A DNA stretch of 25,614 nt from a virus, in IMG/VR virus record IMGVR_UViG_3300025889_000855, positions 1-25,614 of that record; one strand, written 5' to 3'. The translations under genes were made by a program, and so were the position numbers. Within the stretch, counting starts at the first letter, position 1. Each line of letters begins with the position of its first letter. The notes beneath the pieces are model-generated. The model searched no databases, had not been told where the DNA came from, and was given only the letters and a program-made list of their open reading frames with translations. Of the stretch, positions 7,785 through 14,603 are shown one piece after another.

Positions 7785-9683
7785 ATGCAAATCACTTATC
7801 TGACAGACACGCAGAAAGCTCTGACTGCACTCGAAGAGCTTAAAAAATCGCCAAAGCTTTGCGCTGACTTCGAGACCACGGGGCTTCAGGCTGGCATAGC
7901 CAAGCCCCGTCTGCTGCAGCTGTGCGACGCAGATCCCGCTAACAGCGATAGAACAATCTACGTATTTGATTTCTTTAAGACGGACGTAAAGGAATCCCTC
8001 AAGGCTCTGATCGAAAGCAGGGAAATGCTCCTCGGTCATAACCTAACGTTTGACTTACAGTTCTTTCTTTACTTAGGTATCGACTTCAAGAATAAACTCT
8101 TTGATACGTACATCGCAGAGCGGGTCTTACGGGCCGGGTTTCTTGAGAAGAAGATCTCGCCAAAGGCAAACAAATCGTACTTTGACGATATTTCGTGCTC
8201 CCTGAAAGCCGTAGCTGAGCGGCGGCTCGGAATGGAATTGGATAAAGAACAGCGAATGACTGATTGGAGTCAGCCAGATCTGACTATCGAGCAGGTTACA
8301 TACGCAGCTACAGACGTAGATATTCTCCCAAAGATCGCTGCTGAGCAGTTAGTGGAGTTGAAACAAGACGAGCTGATTGGTATCTACAGCATCGAGTCCA
8401 AGTGCATTCGCCCGGTAGCTCTGATGTGCTTCCGAGGTTTCAATGTCGATCTCGAAAGGCTGCACAAGCTAAAAGTCGACATCGAAACCGCACTAGAGGA
8501 TAAAACTACAGAGTTCGTGGAGTCTCTGGACGCACGCCTGCCGGAGCACGCGAAGCTTCCACGCAACGTCGAAGGGAAGGTTCTTGTAGGTAAAAACGCC
8601 AAGAAAGAATTCAACCCAGGTTCTACGACTCAGGTTGTCGCTGCGTTTACCTTGTGCTACATCGACCTACCGACAGATGAGGTCACGCACAAAAAGACCT
8701 TAAATCAGATATCGCTTGCAGAGTTCCATAGTGCAGATCCGACCCTGACTCTTTACAAGGAGAGGACCAAGATCGAAACGCAGTTGGAGCACGTCACCAA
8801 GCTGTTTGAGAACATCAATCCAGTGACGCGCAGGATTCACAGCTTCTACAACCAAGTGGGGGCAAACAGCGGCAGGTTCACGTGCGCGGGGGCCAAGAAG
8901 GTCGCAAAGACCAAAACAAAGTCGACCTTTGCCGTGAATCTCCAGCAGGTTCCACGCGATAAAAGTTTCCGAAAGTGTTTCACCGCGACCGAGGGTTACT
9001 CTCTGATCATCTCGGACTACAACCAAATGGAACTGCGGCTGTTGGCAGAGCTGGCAGATATTCCTCAAATGCAGGAGGCATTCAATAACGACATTGATTT
9101 ACATACGCTCACCGCAAGCCTCATAAACGACTGTGATATTTCTGAGGTGACACCAGGCCAACGACAAATGGCTAAGGGCGCCAACTTCGGTATGATCTTT
9201 GGTATCGGATACAGAAAGTTTAAAACGTACGCAGCAGCTTCCTATAACTTGAAGCTCACGCTCTCAGAAAGTAAAGTTCTGCACGCCAAGTTTCATAACA
9301 GCTACCCGAAGCTGCGGGAGTGGCATAGGCAGCGCGGTGCGCTGGTGGAAGACGGGTGGTGCTACACCCGAACCGCCTTAGGGCGGAGGAGGCTTCTGTC
9401 TTACGACGACGCCAAGATGACCACGGCGGCCAACACCTTGATCCAAGGCACGGGCGCAGACATCCTAAAAGTAGCATTAGGTACGCTTAGCGAGTATTTA
9501 AACGAGGATGTGCGTCTGATCGCTGTGGTGCACGACGAGTGCGTCCTCGAAGTAAAACAGGGTTTAGAGGAGGAGTGGAAGCAAAAGCTTATGGAAATAA
9601 TGGTAGATGCAGGTAAGACCGTGTTTAAAAAGACTAAGCTGGTGGCTAACCCGGGAGTCGGAAACGACTGGTCTGCTAAGTAA
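7785..9683 (+). CDS. polA: family A DNA polymerase with 3'-5' exonuclease (632 aa)
   Basis: Replicative phage DNA polymerase. The exonuclease domain (about 1-195) has Exo I D28/E30 in A-D-F-E-T, Exo II D90 in H-N-L-T-F-D, and Exo III Y173/D177 in Y-A-A-T-D. The polymerase domain has motif A with D411 (S-D-Y-N-Q-M-E-L-R), motif B R460/K464/F468 in RQMAKGANFGMIFG, and motif C H583-D584-E585. All catalytic residues are present, so it should be active and proofreading. There is no 5'-3' exonuclease domain, as usual for phage enzymes. F468 corresponds to E. coli Pol I Phe762; F472 replaces the usual Tyr766. It begins a new unit after the terminator. Confidence 0.97.
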   Translation: MQITYLTDTQKALTALEELKKSPKLCADFETTGLQAGIAKPRLLQLCDADPANSDRTIYVFDFFKTDVKESLKALIESREMLLGHNLTFDLQFFLYLGIDFKNKLFDTYIAERVLRAGFLEKKISPKANKSYFDDISCSLKAVAERRLGMELDKEQRMTDWSQPDLTIEQVTYAATDVDILPKIAAEQLVELKQDELIGIYSIESKCIRPVALMCFRGFNVDLERLHKLKVDIETALEDKTTEFVESLDARLPEHAKLPRNVEGKVLVGKNAKKEFNPGSTTQVVAAFTLCYIDLPTDEVTHKKTLNQISLAEFHSADPTLTLYKERTKIETQLEHVTKLFENINPVTRRIHSFYNQVGANSGRFTCAGAKKVAKTKTKSTFAVNLQQVPRDKSFRKCFTATEGYSLIISDYNQMELRLLAELADIPQMQEAFNNDIDLHTLTASLINDCDISEVTPGQRQMAKGANFGMIFGIGYRKFKTYAAASYNLKLTLSESKVLHAKFHNSYPKLREWHRQRGALVEDGWCYTRTALGRRRLLSYDDAKMTTAANTLIQGTGADILKVALGTLSEYLNEDVRLIAVVHDECVLEVKQGLEEEWKQKLMEIMVDAGKTVFKKTKLVANPGVGNDWSAK

Positions 9684-9707
9684 AATCCACGGAGATCGAC
9701 CAAGGCA

Positions 9708-10211
9708 ATGGAGTTAGCTCAGTTTTCTAAAAATCCCAACAAGGAAATCTGCACGATCAAAGCAAACGGGGTGTATATGGTCGCGATTGCCGGCGATGAT
9801 GATCTGTTCATTCTGCCGGAGCTGTTCGACTCGCCTTTAGTCGCGTGTAACAAAGCCCGAGCACTTAAGAAGCAGCACAAAATAGAAGTTAACTTAAAGA
9901 AAATACCAGCAAAACCGAATCAAGTTAAAGTTGAGAAAAAGTGTGTCTTATACACCGAAACCGAAGTGGCCAAGCTGACCCACTTACGTTTTAAAGAGGC
10001 TTGGCTTATCTTGAGTCCCACGGGGGGCTACGTGAGCTCCGTGCTTACGAATAAACAAGTGGCGCGTTATTCTCCCGATGTGGCCGACGCTAGGGTATTC
10101 AAGAACTACGAGGATGCATCAGCGTTTGTGAAAACATTAGACATGGTAGTCAAGCGCGGTCACAGTTTACGACGATATTTCGTTGAAAACGAAGACAGTC
10201 GATTGAGCTAA
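9708..10211 (+). CDS. hypothetical protein (167 aa)
   Basis: It follows the polymerase by 24 nt; a weak AAGG lies upstream of the ATG. The chain is basic (many Lys), with strand-like segments at 18-28 (G-V-Y-M-V-A-I-A-G) and 96-103 and a helical C-terminus. No motif is recognised. The position between polymerase and SSB-region genes suggests a role in DNA metabolism, but the sequence itself does not show one. Confidence 0.65.
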   Translation: MELAQFSKNPNKEICTIKANGVYMVAIAGDDDLFILPELFDSPLVACNKARALKKQHKIEVNLKKIPAKPNQVKVEKKCVLYTETEVAKLTHLRFKEAWLILSPTGGYVSSVLTNKQVARYSPDVADARVFKNYEDASAFVKTLDMVVKRGHSLRRYFVENEDSRLS

Positions 10212-10239
10212 CATTTAGGAAAGACTGAAGTTAAAGACT

Positions 10240-11229
10240 GTGGCGCGTCAACGTCGGTTTGCTGGTCAGGTCGAGGCTATCGGCGCCCCCACAGCGGATC
10301 AATTCGCATCGGCGACCGAAACACTAAAGGCTGCGGGTCAGTTTCTGAAGCCCAGCCGAGGTGGGCGATTAGGCGGAAGCACCGCTCAAGAACAACAGGA
10401 GGGTGCGGCGGCGCGGCAAGCGAATCCACAGGTGTTCCAACCGGCGAGCCCGGGCGCAACGTCCTCCGTGCAAGACATAGCCAAGTTACGTAAAGATCTT
10501 GGTATCGACGATCTGATTAAAGGTATCTCTGAGTTCCGCTCGATGCAGAGCGGAGGTCAGTTCCCTGGCGGAGGTTTTGAGACGCCGCAGTTCGAGATGC
10601 CGCAGTTTGAGATGCCTGAATTCGAAATGCCGTCATTCGAACAACCGAACTGGGAGGAGCTGATTTCTAAAGCGTTAGGCAGTCAGCAGGGGCAGCCCGA
10701 AACCACGCCGGCAGGAGCGGCTCCGACCCCTAATCAGGTGGCGGCTCCTACACCAAACGCATCTCGGTTTACAGCTGGCGGAATCAATTACAACCTCAGC
10801 AAAACGGGTGGGGCCGGTCTTGGCGGTAAAGATGTAGCCAACTTAATCAAAAAAGGTGCGTCAACAAAAACCCTAATGGAGTTTGCAAAAAATGCGCCGC
10901 GTGTAAGTTTAGCAGGTCAGAAAGCTTTACAACAACAAGGAATCAAGGTAACAGGTAGCGGCGTGGCGAGAGCTGCTTCCCTCACCTCATCGGCGTCGAG
11001 AGCCGTGGCTGCTGCAAAACCTTCCGGTGGGGGAAGCGGAGGCAGCAAGCCGTCGGGCGGAGGGAGCGGAGGCAGCAAGCCTTCCGGTGGGGGAAGCGGA
11101 GGCAGCAAGCCGTCGGGCGGAGGGAGCGGAGGCAGCAAGCCTTCCGGTGGGGGAAGCGGGGGCAGCAAGCCGTCGGGCGGAGGGAGCGGCGGTAACAAAC
11201 CTTCCGGCGGCAACAACAAGAAAAAATAA
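10240..11229 (+). CDS. low-complexity Gly/Ser/Lys/Pro-repeat protein (329 aa)
   Basis: It starts at GTG 10240. The N-terminal part is basic and Ala/Gln/Gly-rich. Residues about 113-137 hold four imperfect copies of a short F-E-M-P-x unit followed by N-W-E-E-L. Residues about 175-245 are a more ordinary segment that includes a G-G-I-N-Y-N-L-S strand. From residue 260 to near the end come six decapeptide copies of KPSGGGSGGS (the last with Asn) and a basic N-N-K-K-K tail. Such linker-like, positively charged tails occur in phage structural or DNA-binding proteins, but I cannot assign a function. Reading frames seen on the other strand here are artefacts of the repeats. Confidence 0.7.
   Translation: MARQRRFAGQVEAIGAPTADQFASATETLKAAGQFLKPSRGGRLGGSTAQEQQEGAAARQANPQVFQPASPGATSSVQDIAKLRKDLGIDDLIKGISEFRSMQSGGQFPGGGFETPQFEMPQFEMPEFEMPSFEQPNWEELISKALGSQQGQPETTPAGAAPTPNQVAAPTPNASRFTAGGINYNLSKTGGAGLGGKDVANLIKKGASTKTLMEFAKNAPRVSLAGQKALQQQGIKVTGSGVARAASLTSSASRAVAAAKPSGGGSGGSKPSGGGSGGSKPSGGGSGGSKPSGGGSGGSKPSGGGSGGSKPSGGGSGGNKPSGGNNKKK
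11017..11196 (+). repeat. tandem repeat, six 30-bp units in an alternating 60-bp pattern
   Basis: Six 30-bp units encode KPSGGGSGGS. Two synonymous variants alternate strictly: one begins AAR-CCTTCCGGTGGGGGAAGC, the other AAG-CCGTCGGGCGGAGGGAGC, so the true period is 60 bp, present three times. A partial seventh copy follows at 11197. This pattern implies growth by duplication of a two-unit block. Confidence 0.92.
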
Positions 11230-11232
11230 AAT

Positions 11233-11784
11233 ATGAATGAAAGATACGTATTGTCACTAAACAAATGTAACAAAAAAACAAAGCTAGCGATATTGGCTAA
11301 CGACAGTGCCCACGCGCAAGCACAAGCTCTCGATATTATTCGCGCGTTTAACGCAGACGGATACTCGCTAACTTACGGCACTTATAAAGATACAGACTTA
11401 TCCAGATTATTCTGTGGGCTGGCCTTCAACACCTTCACACACAAGTTCTGCTACACTTGGACTGCAACCGAGTGCAATAAAGTTCCCTGTTGTTACGTAT
11501 TTGGAGAGCGGTTCTATCTGCGTAACGTGATCCTGAGATACTTAGATATCCCCAAAGACGATCTGATCACGAAAAACAGCTGCAAGTGCGGCGGCTGTGT
11601 CAACCCGTATCACTTTGCGTACGTGACTGAGAAAAACGAGAAGCTGTCTAGCGGTGACCTCAAATTGCTAGTAGCCTACCGAAGCCAAGGCGCTGGGGTC
11701 GCCCAGATTGCCACGGCGCTCAAGGTACACCGCTCAACCATCTACAGAAGACTTAAGGATGAACCTCTTCCTTCTCGGACTTAA
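11233..11784 (+). CDS. degenerate HNH-like protein with C-terminal HTH (183 aa)
   Basis: Residues about 60-135 follow the layout of zinc-containing HNH nucleases of the C-x-N-P-x-H-L type: Cys61, C-Y-T-W at 73-76, then C117-x-C119-x2-C122-V-N-P-Y-H127, then an E-K-N near 133-135. The first HNH histidine (normally in a H-R) is L-R-N here (96-98) and the H of the usual C-H-x-C is missing, so nuclease activity is doubtful. Residues 142-175 form a resolvase-like helix-turn-helix (G-V-A-Q-I-A-T-A-L-K-V-H-R-S-T-I). It may be a homing endonuclease relative kept as a DNA-binding regulator. Its end overlaps the SSB-like gene by 26 nt. Confidence 0.7.
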   Translation: MNERYVLSLNKCNKKTKLAILANDSAHAQAQALDIIRAFNADGYSLTYGTYKDTDLSRLFCGLAFNTFTHKFCYTWTATECNKVPCCYVFGERFYLRNVILRYLDIPKDDLITKNSCKCGGCVNPYHFAYVTEKNEKLSSGDLKLLVAYRSQGAGVAQIATALKVHRSTIYRRLKDEPLPSRT

Positions 11785-12403
11785 GGTTACAGACGAAGCG
11801 ATTGAAGACGAAGGCATCATCAGCGTCATTGCTGAAAGCCTACCTTCTAACGAAAAAAGGGTGGCTACTAAAGTAGTGGTTGCTCAGCAGAGCAAGCATT
11901 ACGTTGGGAAGTTAATTAAAGAGCTCAAAAAAGATCAGACCATTCTGGCTCTCGGCCCCACAAAGCCGACACCGGATGGAGTTCTCAAAATGCAAGCCAT
12001 GCTTGTGGTTACAGAGGAGAACTTCCACGATCTACTTGCCATCAACGTTTTCATGGCCACGGGTGGTCTCGGGCCGAAGTCGGATGAAGTCGAGTTGACT
12101 GACACAACGGTGACCAACCGGTCGCTGGCGTGGCAGTCTGACGAGAACGAAACCTCCTGGTTCAAGATCACCGGGTGGGGTGAGCTCTCGGCTCAACTGT
12201 CCGAACTCGCTCCCGGCACGCCAACCATCGTGGTTGGTAAGGTCTCCACGAGCGAAAAAGATGAAAAGTCTTACCTGAACTACACTGCAGACAAGATCCT
12301 GTACCTTCCTAAGTCCTCTAAAACTACTCCAAAGAAAGCCGCTGACCCCGAAAAAGGTAAAGTCGCCGCGGCTGCTATCGGTTCGATTGATTTCTCCCTC
12401 TGA
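11759..12403 (+). CDS. ssb: SSB-like single-stranded DNA-binding protein (214 aa)
   Basis: I start at ATG 11759 (M-N-L-F-L-L-G); an upstream in-frame ATG lies deep in the previous gene. Residues about 95-185 match the bacterial SSB OB-fold: N-V-F-M-A-T-G-G-L-G at the start, T-S-W-F-K-I-T-G-W-G-E-L (132-143), then I-V-V-G-K-V-S-T (157-164) and a closing T-A-D-K-I-L-Y-L strand. Residues 1-90 are also strand-rich and may be a second OB-like domain, making the protein longer than typical SSB OB regions. The C-terminus is a short G-S-I-D-F-S-L tip rather than the canonical D-D-D-I-P-F. It would protect ssDNA and organise replication with the polymerase and primase-helicase. Confidence 0.72.
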   Translation: MNLFLLGLKVTDEAIEDEGIISVIAESLPSNEKRVATKVVVAQQSKHYVGKLIKELKKDQTILALGPTKPTPDGVLKMQAMLVVTEENFHDLLAINVFMATGGLGPKSDEVELTDTTVTNRSLAWQSDENETSWFKITGWGELSAQLSELAPGTPTIVVGKVSTSEKDEKSYLNYTADKILYLPKSSKTTPKKAADPEKGKVAAAAIGSIDFSL

Positions 12404-12418
12404 TCCTGGTATCTACTA

Positions 12419-13222
12419 ATGGTGTTCATCGCTGGTCAATTTTCGCAAGACGAGATTCTCTGCAACGTCCCGCCCCATACGCTGCGTATCGATTTACAGG
12501 CACGTCGCTGGAAATCCGACGTAGATCCGGACTCCGCAATCGTCGATAAGAACGACAACGGAATCCCCATCGAGTTTGTCCTCTTGGGGTTCACTCCGTA
12601 CTTCGGTAACCTCGGTCTGCGTAATCAGGAAGAGTTCCTGCGGATTGCTTACGTGGGCGTCACCCCTAACCACAGGTTGCTTCCGCCTCGCTGCGTGACG
12701 ACCTCAATGATCTCAGGTAAGTCTTCGCAGAAGAACTTCATCAGTTACTTCCAAACGCTGTACAACAACCGGATCAACTGCGCATCGGTTATTACAGCGA
12801 CTAAGTTTGTGACTCGCAGCTTTAACGAGCGCGATCCGATGACGGGAGCTGACGGCGCGAAAATCAACTTCAACGCGTTGGAGTTTAATGATAGGCCGAC
12901 CTCTTCCCCCGAAGAGGAGAAGCTCATCCAGGACATCAATGACTGGCTGACGGACAAAGGGGGTACTCTGTGCGCCTCTGCGCTGAAGTCTCACATCCCG
13001 GGTTCCGATCTGGTTGAGCTGCCCCTCGGCACCGACCACGCTGAAATCAAAGCGAAATTCATCGAGAGTCGAGGCGAAGCTCCTGCACCTTCGTTCGCAC
13101 CTCGGGCGAAGCCTAAGGAGTTGGCATCGGCTGCCGAGCCTCCGGAGGCTCCGTCCAAGAGTCCGAAGAAAGCCGTGGAGCTAACAGAGGAGCAGGCGAA
13201 AGCCCTCGGGCTCGACTTCTGA
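12419..13222 (+). CDS. hypothetical protein downstream of SSB (267 aa)
   Basis: It starts 15 nt after the SSB-like gene and ends at a terminator, so it is the last gene of this unit. Residues 1-185 look like a compact mixed domain; residues about 210-250 are Pro/Ala/Lys-rich and flexible; the final residues (E-E-Q-A-K-A-L-G-L-D-F) form an acidic/hydrophobic tip similar in character to SSB-type interaction tails. An ssDNA-binding or recombination accessory role is possible from layout and neighbours, but no family is recognised. Confidence 0.7.
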   Translation: MVFIAGQFSQDEILCNVPPHTLRIDLQARRWKSDVDPDSAIVDKNDNGIPIEFVLLGFTPYFGNLGLRNQEEFLRIAYVGVTPNHRLLPPRCVTTSMISGKSSQKNFISYFQTLYNNRINCASVITATKFVTRSFNERDPMTGADGAKINFNALEFNDRPTSSPEEEKLIQDINDWLTDKGGTLCASALKSHIPGSDLVELPLGTDHAEIKAKFIESRGEAPAPSFAPRAKPKELASAAEPPEAPSKSPKKAVELTEEQAKALGLDF

Positions 13223-13273
13223 GGTAAACTCTTACCGAGCTTCTAACCTCTAAGCTCAACCCTGAAGGAGCTG

Positions 13274-13297
13274 GGGGCGAGTAATCGCCCCTTTTTT
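13274..13297 (+). terminator. rho-independent terminator
   Basis: GGGGCGA (13274-13280) pairs with TCGCCCC (13285-13291) around a GTAA tetraloop, followed by six T residues (13292-13297). It ends the polymerase-SSB unit just before the convergent nblA-like gene. Confidence 0.9.
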
Positions 13298-13304
13298 GCT
13301 GCGT

Positions 13305-13559
13305 TCAGCTTTCGACTTGTAAGGGATCAGGGCGCTCGATCGGACGCGGAGCGAGCAGTTCGTCGAACCCCGGCAGGATCACGGAATTCTTGGCGCACCA
13401 GCTAGCCAACCGGCTAAATAGGTGAGACCGAATCAAGTACTGCTTATGCACCGACTCAAAAATGTCTAACAGCTGATCACGGTCTAGCTTTGCCGCATCG
13501 ACCATCACACGTTTATGTAGAAACTCTTGCTCTGTGTTCATCCATTCTAAATTTAACAT
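13305..13559 (-). CDS. nblA: NblA-like phycobilisome degradation protein (84 aa)
   Basis: The first 60 residues align by eye with cyanobacterial NblA, the small adaptor that binds phycobiliproteins and hands the phycobilisome to the Clp protease: E-Q-E-F at 10-13, L-D-R-D-Q-L at 25-30, and H-K-Q-Y-L-I-R-S-H-L-F at 38-48 correspond to the NblA pattern L-E-Q-E-F, S-R-D-Q, and Y-R-Q-M-M-V-R. NblA is usually about 55-65 aa; here a Pro-rich tail of some 23 residues (62-84) is added. It is a single minus-strand gene between plus-strand units. nblA genes are known from some cyanophages. The start is ATG 13559; an ATG at 13541 is possible. Confidence 0.8.
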   Translation of the reverse strand: MLNLEWMNTEQEFLHKRVMVDAAKLDRDQLLDIFESVHKQYLIRSHLFSRLASWCAKNSVILPGFDELLAPRPIERPDPLQVES

Positions 13560-13604
13560 GAAGCTTAGGATGCACCGTAACGATTTTAGACAAGCAGACG
13601 TTCC

Positions 13605-13609
13605 AGGAG
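13605..13609 (+). promoter_or_regulatory. Shine-Dalgarno sequence AGGAG
   Basis: AGGAG lies six bases before ATG 13616 and fixes the start of the methyltransferase-like gene. It is the clearest Shine-Dalgarno in the window, where most starts lack one. Confidence 0.8.
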
Positions 13610-13615
13610 CAAAAA

Positions 13616-14194
13616 ATGTCGTTAAGATCTAGCGGATCAACATCCAAATCAATGACTGACGCGTTCTACACGATCCCCACGGGGGTCACACACGCTCTAA
13701 TTAAACACTCATTTATCACAGGATCCATTTTGGTCCCGTATGATCCGCTTGGGATCCTGAGCGATCAGCTGAAGAAGCACCGGCTGACCGTCACCGTCAA
13801 CAAAGACGAAGACAACTTGGTCGACCCTGTTTGGTGGGTTGCGCAGAAAGAGCGTAAGTACGACTGGGTGGTCGCGGCGACCCTCGGTATGGGGGACCGC
13901 ACAGAGTACATCCTTGAGTATGGAATTCAAGTAGCCACTCAAGGAATCGCGGTCTTGGATCGACTGTCCTTCATTGAGCCCGTGGCGAAAAGGAAGAGTT
14001 TTTTACTCGCCAACAAAGTCAGCAATCTTATAGTGCTCAATCCGAGGCCCAAGTTCCGTACCGTGGGCTCCACGCGGGACTCGGTGACGAGTTGTTGGTT
14101 TCTCTTCCAACGGCCAGAGTGCTGGCACGATGGAACTCAGATAACATACGGACTCGACTGGGACCGTGTGGACCCACTTCCGCCTCTGCCATGA
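13616..14194 (+). CDS. DNA adenine methyltransferase-like protein, probably inactive (192 aa)
   Basis: The overall pattern resembles phage class I DNA methyltransferases: an N-terminal D-A-F-Y-T-I-P-T (15-22; compare D-x-F-Y-T-P-x), then a strand I-L-V-P-Y-D-P-L-G (38-46) where motif I would read E-P-x-x-G-x-G, later G-I-A-V-L-D-R-L-S-F-I-E (110-121) and a terminal S-C-W-F-L-F-Q-R (159-166). The catalytic motif IV (N-P-P-Y or D-P-P-Y) is absent: the matching strand reads V-V-A-A-T-L-G (85-91). SAM binding and catalysis are therefore unlikely. It may be a structural or decoy derivative. Start is set by the AGGAG; the end overlaps the next gene by ATGA. Confidence 0.6.
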   Translation: MSLRSSGSTSKSMTDAFYTIPTGVTHALIKHSFITGSILVPYDPLGILSDQLKKHRLTVTVNKDEDNLVDPVWWVAQKERKYDWVVAATLGMGDRTEYILEYGIQVATQGIAVLDRLSFIEPVAKRKSFLLANKVSNLIVLNPRPKFRTVGSTRDSVTSCWFLFQRPECWHDGTQITYGLDWDRVDPLPPLP

Positions 14195-14565
14195 CCTACA
14201 CCCGCCGCGAAAAGTTTGACAGGTTCCAACGCGACGTTCTGGAGCAACTGTCAGAAACGAACAGACTACTCGAAAAGGTTTGTGCGCTGCTGGTGTCTGA
14301 CCAACTTCTGCAGGAGTGTGTCTCCCCGAGCGGGGAGGCCCGCGCAGCTGAGGAATGCGCAGAGATTGTCAACGAAAGCTTCTGCGCCGGGATGTGCCTA
14401 AGCGAGGAGCTGAACAGCCACGCGCAGAGTTTCTCGTATCAGAAGTCTGAGTTCTTTATCGACGGTCAGGACGAGGAAGAGGATGACGATAACGAAGAAG
14501 TAGATGACGAAGATGATGACGAAGACGATGACGATCGCACCTCGAACTTCTCAATGGCTTTTTAA
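14191..14565 (+). CDS. hypothetical protein with strongly acidic C-terminal tail (124 aa)
   Basis: ATG 14191 overlaps the upstream TGA (ATGA); longer versions of this frame lie within the preceding gene. Residues 1-35 are charged and helical (possible coiled coil). Several Cys occur at 31, 43, 56, 65 and 69. Residues 91-115 are almost all Asp/Glu, followed by S-N-F-S-M-A-F at the end. The acidic run resembles DNA-mimic or histone-like-protein-binding tails, but length and low complexity alone do not prove function. It is the partner of the dead methyltransferase by position. Confidence 0.65.
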   Translation: MTYTRREKFDRFQRDVLEQLSETNRLLEKVCALLVSDQLLQECVSPSGEARAAEECAEIVNESFCAGMCLSEELNSHAQSFSYQKSEFFIDGQDEEEDDDNEEVDDEDDDEDDDDRTSNFSMAF

Positions 14566-14590
14566 CAAAATCGATTAGAGTTGGGATAAT
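14562..14590 (+). promoter_or_regulatory. sigma70-type promoter with extended -10
   Basis: TTAACA (14562-14567) and GATAAT (14585-14590) are separated by 17 bp, and TG at 14582-14583 makes an extended -10. Transcription would begin near 14597, only a few bases before the GTG start at 14604, giving a nearly leaderless nuclease mRNA. It is the best promoter match I find. Confidence 0.6.
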
Positions 14591-14603
14591 TCGACACTAA
14601 ATC

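Noticed and set aside
10917-11281. Long minus-strand frames with Leu-Pro-Pro-Leu-Pro-Pro-Pro repeats
   Set aside because: They are the reverse complement of the Gly-Ser-Lys-Pro repeat array; the repeat unit is a multiple of three, so all six frames stay open. The plus-strand gene has the expected start, neighbours and composition.
13274-13304. Same hairpin as a terminator for the minus-strand nblA-like gene
   Set aside because: Read on the minus strand, the stem is preceded by an A run and followed by no T run, so it works well only in the plus direction.
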